A stretch of 64,000 nucleotides of DNA from Corbicula japonica (GCA_038501625.1 JAZAYU010000126.1:1364001-1428000); one strand, 5' to 3'; counted from the first letter of the stretch, positions 1 to 11,639 are shown. Translations and numbers: made by a program. Notes: generated from the letters alone by a model not told the origin.

Positions 1-1245
1 GATGGTATTATAAATATAGACTCTTAAAAATCTGGTTGACAAGGTAGATTGTAAAACATCAATCCTCAACACCTAAAATTCTGAGTTGGAATATGGTGAC
101 ACCAATGACAGAGAAAGTAGCAAAGCTTGTCATATTCTTTGAATATTCAAGCTTGAAATCAGCAAACATACTTTTGGGTCTGAGGACTTAAGATAATACT
201 GTGAGTGACAGTAGAGCAATTTATTGTCCGAATAGAATGAAACATTCAAATTAGTCCATGAACAGAAAAGCAAATGCTGAAGGAGTCTATTCCTATTTTC
301 TATGGTTCCATTATACAGCAAATTATACTGATGGTGTTGTTCAGGTACTGTTCGTCGATGAGGTCTACAGTAAAACGTTTTTTTGTATTATTTGATATCA
401 CAATCACACAGTATAATTGTACTGACAATTCTTTTTCTCGTCCATTGACATAAACTTCCCAAGCACCACTTTCTATTGTAGGAATTAGTGGTGGAAGTAA
501 AATATATGTAGGCTGTATGCTCCCTCTGCTATCATAATGATACATACAACAGATATGAGAGAGAGTTTATAATACAATGATGATAAACCACAGGGACTTA
601 TATTTTACAGCTAGATACTACAACGAGGACATAATAAATTGTTTTCAGTATCATGTTACTCATATGGGCATTTAAAATGATGTTTTGTGTTGTTTAGTTA
701 TTGTGAATTTGTGTAAATAGAAGTTGAGGGAATGTTTAGATCTCGCTATTTTTCTTTACTGTTCTAACGTGTCTTACCATCTGCAAAATAAAGATACATT
801 AATAACATATATTTGTGCAAAGTTTCATTTAACGACATTTTGACATTATTGAGATTTTGATAATTTTCCTTTTATCGATGAACGTGATTGGGAGGAGTGT
901 GGTGGTAAGCCCTTCAGGGTAAATTTAAAAATAATTACCTCTCCAGTAGTCTACTTTTTCTCCTATTCCAGTTTCATGCTCTTTGAACCAGATTTGTCAT
1001 GCATCTTTCATATGATTACTTCAAACTGAAATACAAATTACAAAAAATCAAATTTTATAAACAATATTATTTGCCCAATGCATGCATATACTTTCAATAA
1101 CTTTTATTTTCTTAGTGAGCTATCATAAGGTAATTTTTACACTGAGTCTCAAAACATCTGGACCCAGGCATTTATACAAAAGCTCGACACAAACTATTGG
1201 AATTTGGACTGTGAAAAATAAATAAATTTTCAAATACCAATTAAT
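1..1245. repeat. Block R, copy 1 (5' part)
   Basis: The stretches 1-560 and about 941-1245 are clearly similar to 54441-54985 and 55679-55985, in the same orientation and order. The match continues, after the hAT-like insertion at 1530-2867 and other unmatched sequence, at 4797-5065 (paired with 55993-56256). The middle of the block matches poorly. It carries no convincing coding sequence. It may be intronic sequence shared through a tandem duplication of the phosphatase locus, or an old dispersed repeat; the copy at the far end of the window makes the duplication reading attractive. Confidence 0.8.
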
Positions 1246-1529
1246 AGACCCTTTTCACATTGCTCTGTCGCGGAGAGGGTTTTCCGATTTTTATCAAAAC
1301 GCGATTTCAGAACGAGGCGCAGTATGCGGACTTGCATATTAATAGTGAATGATGGGTTTTATTATGTACTCTTGACACAATTTCTTTAAAAGTTTAAGTA
1401 TTTGGACCCAAAACGTGTTTTGGTGTAAATCGATAATCACACATGGAGTTTGCAAGGAAAAAAGAAATTATTTATTATGCAAATTAATCCCGTTCATTAG
1501 ATTAGAGCACTTATTTCAGGAACACGAAA

Positions 1530-2867
1530 CAGGGTTGGCATATTATTGACCGGTCAATTGATTATTGACCGTGCCGGTGGTCAGTACTGGTCAATAGTGG
1601 TCATTACTGGTCAATATTGGTCTTTCCTGGTCAATACTGGTCATTACTGGTCAATTCAATTTTATTCACAACCAAACTATCCAAAATGCTCTTAGAATCA
1701 TTTTTGAATCCTTTAGGCTCTTATAACAGCCCGTGTCAGGGCCTAAATGGTACTTCATTTATGGTTTATTATTGGATAATCCTTAAATGAACCCAACGTT
1801 CCTATGTTTAATAAGCAATAGAAATGTATTTTCCGCCTGTTAAGTGAAGATAATTAGGCGGAAAATAATTTACTTTGATTGGGTAAGATCATGTGAATGT
1901 ACCAATTAAAAGTTGTTTTGTTCATTGGTTTAATGCGTGAGTTCTCATGTGTATTGTTTTAAAATATATGGTCATTCAGCTTTGGGCATTCAACGCTTAC
2001 AGACACATTTTCTTAAGTTCATGGAAACTTTACGGTATATTTAAACAGCATGACATATAGGCATTTATGATAAGTAACAGACTGAAATCAATAAATGTAG
2101 TATGCTAAAAGTTTCAAGTTATATAATATATGTAATGTTTATGTAATTTATGTATTGGATTCGTTGAAGAACATTCTGTGCTTTGCCAAAGTGCTTAGTA
2201 CAATATATACATTATTATTATATGAAACAGTATGACTTGGTTGTTTACTTGTGCAAACATCGGTGAGGTCAAAGGAAGTGCAATCACCCCTCAGTCTCCT
2301 GTCTATATCTATGGTTATTAGATAATCCTTAAATAAACACATAGGAATCTTAATTGACATGTTCCCAAGTTCAATAAGCAATAGAAGTGTGACACAACAC
2401 CCCTCCATTTCCAGACCATCCATTGTCATACACAAGTGTTAGTTGGCAAGTGTGTAACACATACTGGTGGTGCAAATTGCCTTTGCTTAAAATAAAAAAA
2501 ATAAAGTTACTGAATCATTATTTCTTGAAAGTTGATAAAACACAAGAATTAAAAGAATTCCTACTTTGTCTAAAAATTCACCAGAATGAAGCCATAAGAC
2601 CCTGTTCGGGGATTTTATGATCTCATTACTGAGGGAAATAAGACAATTTCTAAGTGCAAAGCATGTTCAAGTGAAGTTTGTTCTAAAGTAACTTAAGTAG
2701 ATATTAAATAAGAGTTAAATGGTTTGATTTCTTCCTTTCTTTTATGAAGATTTTGAAAAAAAGTTCAATTGACCAGTAATAACCACTTGGGGAGTATTGA
2801 TCGGGACGATTTTAACCGGTTAAAACCGCCGGTTTAAACCAGGGGCGGTCGATTGGTGCCAACCCCG
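1530..2867. mobile_element. hAT-like DNA transposon, degenerate
   Basis: The ends are inverted: AGGGTTGGCA at 1531 and TGCCAACCCC ending at 2866. They are flanked by an 8-bp near-duplication (CACGAAAC at 1523-1530, CAAGAAAC at 2868-2875, 7 of 8 identical), as expected for hAT elements. Just inside the left end (about 1556-1660) are seven closely spaced TGGTCA-type motifs, which look like subterminal binding sites. A short frame at 2610-2693 reads like part of a BED zinc finger (FYDLITEGNK then CKAC), so a transposase probably once lay here. Two stretches (1760-1830 and 2305-2392) are related direct repeats inside the element. No intact transposase remains. Confidence 0.6.
2610..2693 (+). pseudogene. 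BED-type zinc-finger relic of a hAT transposase
   Basis: In one + frame the sequence reads FYDLITEGNKTISKCKACSS followed by a stop. The aromatic-spaced start and the CxxC pair resemble the first half of a BED finger, the DNA-binding domain at the N-terminus of hAT transposases. The frame is closed upstream by a stop near 2595, and the His pair of the finger is not found. It lies inside an element with hAT-like ends, which is the main support. Confidence 0.35.
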
Positions 2868-4796
2868 CAAGAAACCAAGTAGAATCTAAAATAATTTAGG
2901 CTAATGAACCATACGAAAATCATTTTGCTTTTTACCATCTTTTATTTAATATATATAATATACTATTGATCAATCCTGATAGGGAATTTCTAGTCAGGCC
3001 TTAATAGCAAAATGTAACTTATCGTTTTGTTTGTGGCTTTAAATTAAAAAGGAATACAAAAACTGGCGGACTTTAAGAGCCTCAGTCTATTTCTTGTGCT
3101 AATAAAGTTTTTCTAACAATCAAACTTTAACTAATGAAAAGCTTATGTTTAATCTATGGCAATAATCGAGCGGAGTGTTTCCAGGATTGTCTTTTTTAAA
3201 ATAAAATCGAGAACGCTGCTTTGTCTGTTTTATTTCAAACATTTCTTATCAACACTTCAAGTTTATTCTTAAAGAAAACTGTTCGGCAGTGAACGTGCAC
3301 CTGAAAGACTTATGTGGTCAACTCTTGTTAGCAAGATTCAGTGTACTGCAGTTGTCTGGTTAGAATAAACATCCTGTTATTTTGTGTCACTTTCTTAAAT
3401 TTTCGGCAGGCTGGTCATTGACCGATTTTCGGAAAGAATGTCCGATTGATATTTCACAAATATTGTTAAAAATATCGGTCATGAACAGTGGCCCATAAAT
3501 TGTAACAAAAATTACGTACATGTTCACTTATTCACAGCTTAATCAGCAATTAACATGTCAATTATAGAATTCACAATTCTGCCGCCATGTCTACCTCGAA
3601 TACACGTCCCGTGAATAGCCTGCGACATAGACGAAAAGAGATGTTCTCGGTTAACAATAAAACAGTTTGATTTTATTGAAAGAAGTGTTAGTCCGATGTG
3701 CGTAATTCTAAATGACCGACGGCCGAATAAAATTTATCATTGCTGTTTCTCAAATTTAAAGAAAACTTAAATCATGCGGACTTCAATTAAATTGTTTTCA
3801 AAACAAAGTTGAAAAGGCTCAAATGAATATGATTTTTATTTTAAAAAAATCGAGTGACCGAAATGCTTACTTACGCATACAACATTAAATTACAAATTTA
3901 CATAAAATCTACGCAAGCAACATTTATTTTCGACTCGGAAATAAATGTTGCATACGTATACTCGTGCAAGTTCGTGTAGATTCAAGAATTACCAAGTCCT
4001 AAAAGAATAGAATAATATTTCAAACAAATATAATATCGTGTTACAGAGCATGATATGATCGACGTATACGGCATTTACATAAAGCGAATAGTTGCCTTCC
4101 AAAAATCCGAGAGTTAATACATGTTTAAAGAACTAAATAATCCACTTAACAATCGCTATGAACACTGCTGTCGATTAATGTTTTGAACTATTACGTCACA
4201 TTTGAAATGCATGGGATGCATGCGTATTACAACAAATACGCCTACTGCCGTAAACTTCAAATGTTTAATAAATCTAATTTATTAATAACAATATAATAAA
4301 TCGATCAAAAAATTTTTCCGTCTACAACTCGAAAATCATTAATGTGTTGGGAGGTTGTAGGATGTCGCCCGCGAGAAATTATGTCGCAAGGGAGGAATGG
4401 ACTGGGGTCAGAATAGTGAAATGCGCTGAATGCGGGGACCAGAAGTCGCTGTTCGTGCGAACTGGAAGTCGGAGAATAGTTAATTTTGAGGTGTCCGATT
4501 GGGATTTTAAAATTATAGAAACACTGCTAGAGGCTATATAATTTCATGCTTCGGTATGGATTGAAAACATCCCAATAGTTTCAAATAAACAGTTCCTCTA
4601 GGAAGATCAGCAAGGGCAATATGATCGTTTTAAATTATTTTGAGTCAAGTAATTCAGTAAAACTTGTCAAATTTCTCGGCATTGCGTTATAATCTAATGT
4701 GTAATGATGCGGCCCAGCATAGATCTATTATGCCTCGTTCTGAAATTCGGAGATTATGTGGTAGCGATAAAAACACGAATACAAAATAATGTATTG
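2868..4796. other. AT-rich noncoding stretch
   Basis: This sequence interrupts block R after the hAT-like element. It holds only short chance frames. A 65-codon frame at 4344-4541 has two Cys pairs but no family I recognise and no splice context. No RNA gene or terminal repeats were seen. Confidence 0.5.
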
Positions 4797-5065
4797 GGAA
4801 ACAGTCTATTAATGGTCAACATGGCTTCACCATGCAACATATCTGAACTTGTAACAGTTACTTGTTTGACAGAGCAATTATTCCTAAATTCTGGAATAAA
4901 TATTTAGTGGTAAACACGGCTTTGCCGTGCTTTCTATTTCAATCATTCTACACTATACCTCATTTTTTAATGAAACGTAATAATTTTTATTTGTTGCAAA
5001 TGAAGCATTTTTCAGATAGCATTTGGTAAACACAACTCCCTCAAAATTCAACTTATATTGGCAGA
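4797..5065. repeat. Block R, copy 1 (3' part) with tandem hairpin units
   Basis: This matches 55993-56256 and holds about 110-bp tandem units, each opening with TGGTMAACA followed by a small hairpin: CATGGCTTCACCATG at 4820-4834 and CACGGCTTTGCCGTG at 4915-4929; a third, decayed unit opens at about 5024. The two stems differ by a compensating T-A to C-G change. Homology to the second copy stops after TTATATTG, where the Gypsy LTR begins in that copy. Confidence 0.7.
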
Positions 5066-5786
5066 GTAGCTGTATGTTTTATCTGAGAACATTGGGTTTG
5101 AGTCCTGATCAAGTATACACATCTTCAATGCCATTAGCTGGTCAGATTCATTTGACCAGTTCTGTCCAGTCTACAGTCAGAGAGTATCCAGAGTTAATTC
5201 CACGCAATACCTAATCGCTTTCTTACACCAAATTAAAACGGAAGCAATTGATATTATCATCTAAACTGCAATGTTAAACTTAATGTATGTGTTGATAATT
5301 GCAGTAAAAAATAAAAAAAGGTAAATTTTCAATGTTGAGCATGCTGGGGAAACCGGTGTATATGTCACTTTCTCACTCTGTATTTTAATTAACACAACGC
5401 CTAACAACAACCGTAATACGCATCGCTACGGCGGAGTCTAATTTTGTGACAATATTAGGTTTGAATCAATGTAGAAACTTTTAACCTTAATTTGTTGGCG
5501 AGTTAAAGCTTTATTGTTATCTAACATATGGAAGAAGAACTTCTGAAAATGTGAATCGAGAAACAAAATGGCGGCTTTTCAGTTTTAAAATCCAGAAACA
5601 AGCCATCTGGACTATTGCACCCGGATGAAAGTCATATTGTCCAATCAGAACCCTTATTTTGCAAACCGGAAGACAATGTTTCAAAGTTTCAAGGTACTGC
5701 TTTTTGCTCATGCGCAATACCGTAATCGGAATCGACACGATTTCGTAGGGTCGATTCCGGATAACCATTGTTTTGCTAATTTGCAG
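5066..5786 (+). other. Intron sequence before gene A exon
   Basis: No coding signal is seen. An open frame starting at 5625 runs straight into the exon at 5787, but its amino acids before the TTTGCAG acceptor (5780-5786) do not resemble a phosphatase and the paralogous exon has an acceptor at the same place. A B-box-like GGTTTGAGTCC occurs near 5096, without a matching A box. Confidence 0.6.
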
Positions 5787-5918
5787 AGCTACAAGAAAAC
5801 AAATGCATTTATAATCACTCAGACACCGCTAGAGACAACAAAAGTGGACTTTTGGAAACTTGTTTGGGAGAACAACGTTTACACCATAGTCATGATGAAC
5901 GACACGAAGGAAATGCAG
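5787..5918 (+). CDS. Gene A exon: D2, Q-loop-proximal segment
   Basis: The 44 codons begin SYKKTNAFIITQTP and hold the WENN motif typical of PTP domains (QGP..DFW..VWE block). The acceptor is TTTGCAG. The donor is CAG/GCATGT, a GC-AG type intron start; the paralogous exon at 52439-52570 has GT at the same place. Phase 0 at both ends. Confidence 0.88.
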
Positions 5919-8900
5919 GCATGTTTGCCGGATTACTTAAAGAGCAAAAGTATCATAGAAAACAAATCTTCGGTTGTATTCTTTACGTATTAGCAGTTAG
6001 GGTTACTGTTTGTTGTTGGAGAATGAAAAAATGTATATACGAGGGTTGATCAGAAGGTTCGTAGAATGGTGCTATAACCTGACAACTAACAAGCGCAGAC
6101 ATTTAAAATTTTAATATGATATAGCCCGATAGCTCATGAACAAAATCTGAAAAAATCATAACAATATCATAACAAATATAAAATCTATATAAGAAATAGC
6201 AAATACAATAAACTCGACCCGGAGCACCCCGGGGTTACATAAACGACGTCGAAATCGACGTCGCGTCGACGTCTCACAACCGCAACAAGCGCAAATGTCA
6301 TAGGATTTACTACAACTTTTCAATAAAGTCAGCCTGAAACTGTATACATCTCTGATGTCTGTGAATCCTCGCAGAGAACACGTTCCGGTACCAAGTCTCG
6401 TTGAAGTCGGCGATAATCTCGTGCAACGCCTGTCGCAGTTCCGGTAGGCCGCTGTAACGGTTACCTCGCAATCTGTCAATGCAGAGACAATTGCATAACA
6501 GTCGTGTGTAAATGTTCGTGAAGAATATTCCACACGGTTCCGGAGGCTATTCCTGTTCCATCAACTACATGTCTAATAGTGCGCCGACGGTCTTCTTCAA
6601 TGAACGTCTTCACTGACGCCACTAACGTCGGCGTAATAACGGATGGTCTCCCTGAGCGTGCATCATCGCTTATGTTTGATCTGCCATCCTTGAAGCGTTT
6701 AAACCACAGTAGCTTTCTTCATATCTTTGGTGTGTTGAGCCCTCTGCATAGTATTATACGTTTCTGTGGCTGAATATTCTAAATTGAAGCAAAATTTTAC
6801 TGCCGCTCGCGATTCTTCATTTTCTGGAAGTACCATAATGGACGTTGTGTGTGAACGATGCGCGTCACTCAAATGTACATTGAATGCGTTGCATACATCG
6901 CATGACGTCAGAATCAACGTGAAAAAATTTAGTTGACGCCACGGCAAAAGCAAACAATATTTCGCGGAATTTCGCAAAAAAAAACAAGGGTCAAAGTCGT
7001 GTCAGGTGATACTTACATTGCTTTAAAATTTGGCGTGCTCCGGGGTAACGTTGGGTGGTGATTATAAATATTCATAAAAATGAAAGTAACTGTTCGATTT
7101 TAAAAATTTCTGGTTATAATATTTAAAATAAATGGAAAAATATTTGTTTAAAATTTGAAGCGCATAGAGCGTCATATATAGAAGTTATAGCACCATTCTA
7201 TGAACTTTCTGATCAACCCTCGTACATGTAACTGTTTTATTTTTGGCAGATACTCATATGTCATGAGAGAGAAATATGTTACCCGGCAACGCTGTTTTCG
7301 GATCAATAAACGTTTATGGTGAACGCGGACTAGCCACAGAGCCAAAAAGCAGAGAGGAAAATTGATGCGTTTAATGAAAAAATGGTCAATTACAAAAAGA
7401 CCTCCACACACAATTCGCGAAAATGAAAAGCGAGGTGTTGCAGCCTTTGACAACGTTGCATGCAAAAGCACACAAGCATATACAAATACGAAGCCAATGG
7501 CATTGTCTAGAGAAACATTTATCTACTCGAATACCATACATATACGAGGGTTGTATGATAAATTCGTGGACTTTGTTTGCTAAAACTTTAATATAGATAC
7601 ATGTATTTTGCACACGTTATAATTTAATGTGCCTGCAATCCTAAAATCATATATTAAGACTAGTATTTGCATCACAATCTATGATTTAATAGCTTTAACG
7701 GTTCCATGGTAACGGTTACTGGAGCACTCAGTTTTTATACGTTTTATACAGAAAACACGCAACAATTAAAGTATGTATACGAATGTCAATTTTCGCGGGA
7801 ATCTGTCACATGATTATGTGACGTCTGAACATCATTTCCGTTAATTTTCAGCGCTCTATGTTATTAACATAAAAGCAATTGCAAAAACTGTAGATAAGGT
7901 GTCTAAAAAGCATGACGTCAAAAACTGACCACGAAGTCCGTGCAAATATTAAATTTTGCGTGAATCTAGGTTTTACTCCGACACAGACGCTTGAAAAACT
8001 TCGGGAAGCGAAACATACATCATGCTGTAGATCTCTGGTATTTAAATGGCACGATCGATATCGAAAGGGTAGAGAAAGTTTAGAAGATGATGTCCGAAGC
8101 GGAAGACCGAAGAAGATTTCAACGTCAATTAAAGAGAAAGTTACGGCGGAGCCTGATGACGACCGTCGCCTTACTGTGCGTGAAATTACGGAAAATGTCG
8201 ATGCGTCTTTAAATACCGTTATGCTTTGAACAGTGCTTTAGGAAGAGGGGATATTCTAGGGAATGAATTCATAATTCTTCGAAATCATATCAACATGGTT
8301 TTTGGCTGTGAAATTTAATGAGACTTTTTTGACGTTGTGAGCGTCTTTTGTTAACGGCGTGCTCCGGTGCACGTTGATAGCCTTTGTATTTACCCTTGTT
8401 ATTTGTAAACTATTATATGTATTGACTAGCGGTTTTCTGTACTTTGTTTGCGATGAATAGACAATTATGACGATATAAAAATTATCTTGATATGAGTTTG
8501 TTTGTACTTTCTATAACAAACGTTCACGAATTTATCATACAACCCTCGTATTATAAGAAGCGGACACAAAATATATAAAATATGCTTTTAGCCTGAATTT
8601 CGAAATCATTCTTGAACAGCCATGGCGAAATCTTGTTTTCCAGAAAGCATATCTTTCTGTCATATTATTTTTCAATCCCAGAATCAATGAATGAATTGTT
8701 AGCAGACAAATGTAAGACAAATGGACTGAAAGATATGCAAAACCATTCGTTTGTTATCATTTACTTTCAGAAGAGTGAGGTTTACTGGCCAGAAAAGGGA
8801 CAAAACATTTCATTTGGAAGAATTAATGTTACAAACGATGGCGAACTGGAGATAGATTCACACACAGTTGTAATGATGGCAGTAACAGCGAGTTCTGAGG

Positions 8901-10569
8901 TAAGTCGACTTCACTCAGAATATAGCATTAACATAATCAGTCTGACTGACAATGACTTAAATAACTGTATTGCCATTTTTTAAAATGGCACATTCAAAGC
9001 AAATGTCTTTCTTAAAACGAAACAAAAAGATCATCTATGGAAATAGTTATTGATGCCTGTCTTTAAACGTATGTTCAATTCATCCTGCGACAATCAATAA
9101 TGTAGATACTAATATCTAATTTTGGGTTATAGATCTTAAAAGGTTTTAATGTTGAGTTATAGTTACGTTTCTCCTCTCAATACAGCTAGCAAAATATATT
9201 TAAATTGAACTATCTTAAATATTTTAGCTGCTAATTCATGTCGAAACTAATAGTCTTTGTTTACCATTGCTATAACAAAATTGTATGGTTTGAAACTGGA
9301 CGATCGGTAATGAAAAGTGATATGTTGTGTTATCTTAAAATATATTCTAAGAAGTGTTATAACTTTCTTACAGACACGACGTATCAAGCAAATTCAATGT
9401 GCTGGTTGGATGTATGGTAAACCTCTTCCTAAATCTCCAGCAGTTATGTTGTCCCTGCTGGAGCTGGTTCAAGCCTGGCAACAGCAAACCGGAAATCAGC
9501 CAGTTGTTGTCCACTGCATGTAAGAACTTTGTTTTCCCTTCATTATCTTTTATAATAATCATTTCATTCAATTTCAGAATACAGTCAAATCTGCATTAAG
9601 CACCCACCTAAGTGAGTGACAAAAGTGGCTGCTTAATACAGGTGGATGTTAAAGACAGGTAAAAATTAGAAATTTTTTTTGTCAGTTCAGGACAAATTCC
9701 AACTGGCTGTTTAAGACAAGTGGTTGCTGAATGCAGGTGGCTGCTAAGGCAATTCAACTGTACGTTTAACTTACATAAATTATTAAATAATGTAAGTGAA
9801 AATAGTTAAGGAAATTATTTGAAATAAGGTTAGGTCCTACTGTGTTTAAAATGAGCGGCGTGCGTGTACATTAAATTTCAAACTTAAGGTAGTTATATGT
9901 GAAATAATACATATGTAAAACGAAAATTCAAAATCTGCTGTCTATTTGTAAGTTTGTTTTATTATTTATTATATATTTTTTCAAATCGTAAGGAATGGTG
10001 CGGAGAAGAGTGGTTTGTTTTGTGTCGTATCAGCAGTGATTGAACGTTTAAAAGTGGAACAAGATGTTGCTATAATTCAGGTCGTAAGCGACATGGGACG
10101 TGTCAGAGAACAGATTATTCCCAAAGCAGTAAGTTATTTAATCTGAGGTCTATTAACTGTTTAATGTTAAAGAGTTATCTTTCTCGCGTTCTTAAATTTC
10201 AATAATACAATCGATGGTCATTGCAATTTGTTAAACTTCTTAAGTAGAGAGAAACATTTAAATAACACGTAGAGTGTAAGAAGAATTATTTTAACATTAA
10301 CATGTAATTTATTAAAATTTAAGGGTCTGTCATAAGCTTGTATTCTCGGGTTATTGCGCACAACTTAATAAATACATTTGATGTATATAAAACAAGACAT
10401 GTCTTTAAAAACGATCAACCAAATACTTTTCAGTTTAATATTACAATTATGAAAACATTTTCAGGAGCAGTACCAGTTTGTACACGAGGCTGTACTCGCA
10501 TTCATTCAGCAGAACGAGACTTACTCCAATTTTTCGCTGGTTCATGGAAAGAAAGCAACGTGCCTATGA
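5787..10569 (+). CDS. Gene A: receptor-type tyrosine phosphatase, 3' end (D2 domain), five exons
   Basis: Five exons (5787-5918, 8771-8899, 9374-9519, 9993-10128, 10465-10569) join in phase to give 215 residues and a TGA. They form the membrane-distal D2 domain of an RPTP, which in this family usually stabilises or regulates D1. Visible blocks are the FIITQTPLETT region, the KSEVYWPEKG strand block, the WPD-loop position and the P-loop. Two catalytic residues are missing: the loop reads GWMYGKP with no Asp, and the P-loop reads HCMNGAEKSG with Lys for the signature Arg, so this is a pseudophosphatase domain. The 5' exons lie before the window. The first exon ends at a GC rather than GT donor. 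The paralogous exons in gene B are 40/44 and 27/43 identical for the first two. The gene appears intact within the window. Confidence 0.88.
6040..7222 (-). mobile_element. Mariner-like transposon, internally deleted
   Basis: Inverted repeats of about 40 bp (CGAGGGTTGATCAGAA at 6040; its near complement ends at 7222) are flanked by TA duplications (6038-6039, 7223-7224). On the minus strand, about 6930 to 6530 encodes the N-terminal paired HTH part of a mariner transposase (ESRAAVKFCFNLEYSATET, then FKRFKDGRSNISDDARSGRP). About 6495 to 6310 encodes the C-terminal tail (LPELRQALHEII, HRHQRCIQF). The DDE catalytic core between them is missing, and frames are shifted, so the copy is dead. It sits in the first visible intron of gene A, antisense to it. 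Confidence 0.85.
7309..7512. repeat. Degenerate fragment of Penelope-like 3' module
   Basis: The sequence between the two mariners contains phrases of the module seen at 25310-25680 (GCCAAAAAGCAGAGAGGAAAA, CCTCCACACACAATTCGCGA, GTTGCATGCAAAAGCA). It is a worn copy of the 3' untranslated part of the Penelope-like element described at 18137-21660. Confidence 0.5.
7545..8548 (+). mobile_element. Second mariner-like transposon, internally deleted
   Basis: Inverted repeats open with CGAGGGTTGTATGATAAATT at 7545 and close with the near complement ending at 8548. TA duplications lie at 7543-7544 and 8549-8550. A + strand frame (7912-8229, 105 codons) encodes the N-terminal HTH half of a mariner transposase (HEVRANIKFCVNLGFTPTQT, RYRKGRESLEDDVRSGRPKK) and ends at a TGA; no catalytic domain follows. 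The TIR start CGAGGGTTG is shared with the element 300 bp upstream, but the proteins are clearly different, so these are two independent insertions in the same gene A intron. Confidence 0.85.
7912..8229 (+). pseudogene. Mariner transposase N-terminal fragment
   Basis: This is an open frame of 105 codons with the two helix-turn-helix segments that bind the terminal repeats: residues about 5-50, then 70-105 after the DDVRSGRP linker. The D,D,D catalytic domain (normally about 200 more residues) is absent because of the internal deletion. It cannot encode an active transposase, but could still make a DNA-binding fragment. Confidence 0.8.
8771..8899 (+). CDS. Gene A exon: D2, beta-strand block
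   Basis: The 43 codons begin KSEVYWPEKGQNISFG, the equivalent of the 'YWP' block of PTP domains. TACTTTCAG acceptor, GTAAGT donor, phase 0/0. It is paralogous to 53716-53844 (27 of 43 residues identical), clearly more diverged than the preceding exon. Confidence 0.88.
9374..9519 (+). CDS. Gene A exon: D2, WPD-loop region to P-loop start
   Basis: It begins TRRIKQIQCAGWMYGKPLPK and ends VVVHCM, the codon ATG being split by the intron. The WPD position reads WMY, so the general acid is lost. CTTACAG acceptor, GTAAGA donor, exit phase 2. Confidence 0.87.
9582..9760. mobile_element. Tigger/pogo-type MITE
   Basis: A 179-bp element with imperfect inverted ends (CAGTCAAATCTGCATTAAG against CAGTTGAATTGCCTTAGC) and TA duplications at 9580-9581 and 9761-9762. 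The inside is built from GTGGCTGCT/TTAAGACAGG phrases in alternating forms. It has no coding capacity and sits in a gene A intron. Confidence 0.7.
9993..10128 (+). CDS. Gene A exon: D2 P-loop (inactive signature)
   Basis: Joined to the previous exon it reads HCMNGAEKSGLFCVVSAV, where an active PTP has HCX5R. The Cys is kept but the Arg is Lys. It continues into the helix after the P-loop and ends ...IIPKA in phase 0 with a GTAAGT donor. Confidence 0.88.
10465..10569 (+). CDS. Gene A last coding exon
   Basis: The TTTTCAG acceptor leads to EQYQFVHEAVLAFIQQNETY, the standard C-terminal PTP helix. The frame then ends CL and TGA (10567-10569). No extra C-terminal tail is encoded. Confidence 0.88.
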   Translation, partial: EQYQFVHEAVLAFIQQNETYSNFSLVHGKKATCL

Positions 10570-10730
10570 AACTAAGAAATGTGTCATTTAAATGTTTGGA
10601 TATTATTACTGTATTTTAAAATTGAAAACTAACTTTTAAAATATACACGCACTTATAAAAAAGAACTAAATACGCTGTTTATAACTTCGAACTTAAGCAC
10701 ATCGGACATTAAGACTCCTTCAAAATCAGA

Positions 10731-10736
10731 AATAAA
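10731..10736 (+). terminator. Candidate poly(A) signal of gene A
   Basis: This is an AATAAA hexamer about 160 nt after the gene A stop codon in AT-rich sequence. Such hexamers are common by chance here. Confidence 0.4.
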
Positions 10737-11600
10737 CAAACTGAGTTATAATGTGATGCTTAAAAGCAATAACATGTGTCTCCTTGTTTGTCCCAGATTA
10801 TTAACAATCTCGCTGTTACCATTATAATAATTTCTGTGTTGAACTGCGTTGGTAGAGTTGCTTATTAAACTTCATATAGCATGTTTAGAGTCATATCAGA
10901 TTGAACGCTGAAGTTACAAATCGTGTTCCAGATCTGACAAGAACGAGGGACGTTCCATATTTAGGTGGTTATTGCAAGGACAATGAGAAGGAAATAGGAG
11001 CTCAAGGCAATTGTGCTTTAAGTTTATTTCTTTAACATGTTTAAAATTTAGATGGTTAAGTGATAATATTTAACAATAATCACTACAGGTATCTCAATTA
11101 TCTTTCAGAAAAAAGAGATAACGTATCTTTAAATTACAAATCTTTGTTAAGTTCTGTTGGACTAGTAACTAGTATGACAAATGTAATTCCAAACTTCGGA
11201 AATATTCTTCAACAACAGTTGGCATTTTGTCAACGTTTGATTTACAGCGCCAGTTAATGGCGGCATTTATTGCGTTTTTAAATTATTTGTATAGACTTGT
11301 ATATTAAATGTATGCATGTACGACCCTGATGTACGTTGAAGGTGGTAAAGGTGGTGAATGATTTATTGAAATGTTGATAAATTTATTATAAATAATCGGA
11401 AAAAGCCTCCATATGCAGCCACAATGTAGAGAGGCAAAGAGAACAGCGAGCATGGGTTTATAAAATGATCAGTATAAAACAAGTACAAGCTCAAACCCAA
11501 CCATCAAATCAAATCTACAATGCAGCAAAATTTTAAAGACGTGTTACATACATTATAGTAAATTATATTTTTTTTGAAAAATTAAACTGATCCCGCCTGT

Positions 11601-11601
<1 letters not shown>

Positions 11602-11638
<37 letters not shown>
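11602..11638. repeat. (GA)n microsatellite
   Basis: An uninterrupted GA dinucleotide run of about 18 units, followed by degenerate CAAGACAGA/CAGACAGA units to about 11665. Confidence 0.95.

Positions 11639-11639
<1 letters not shown>

Noticed and set aside
4344..4541. 65-codon frame with two Cys pairs
   Set aside because: No family recognised, no splice or promoter context, and too short to support.
5066..5220. Possible tRNA or tRNA-derived SINE near 5096
   Set aside because: A B-box-like GGTTTGAGTCC is present but no A box at the right spacing and no cloverleaf could be drawn.
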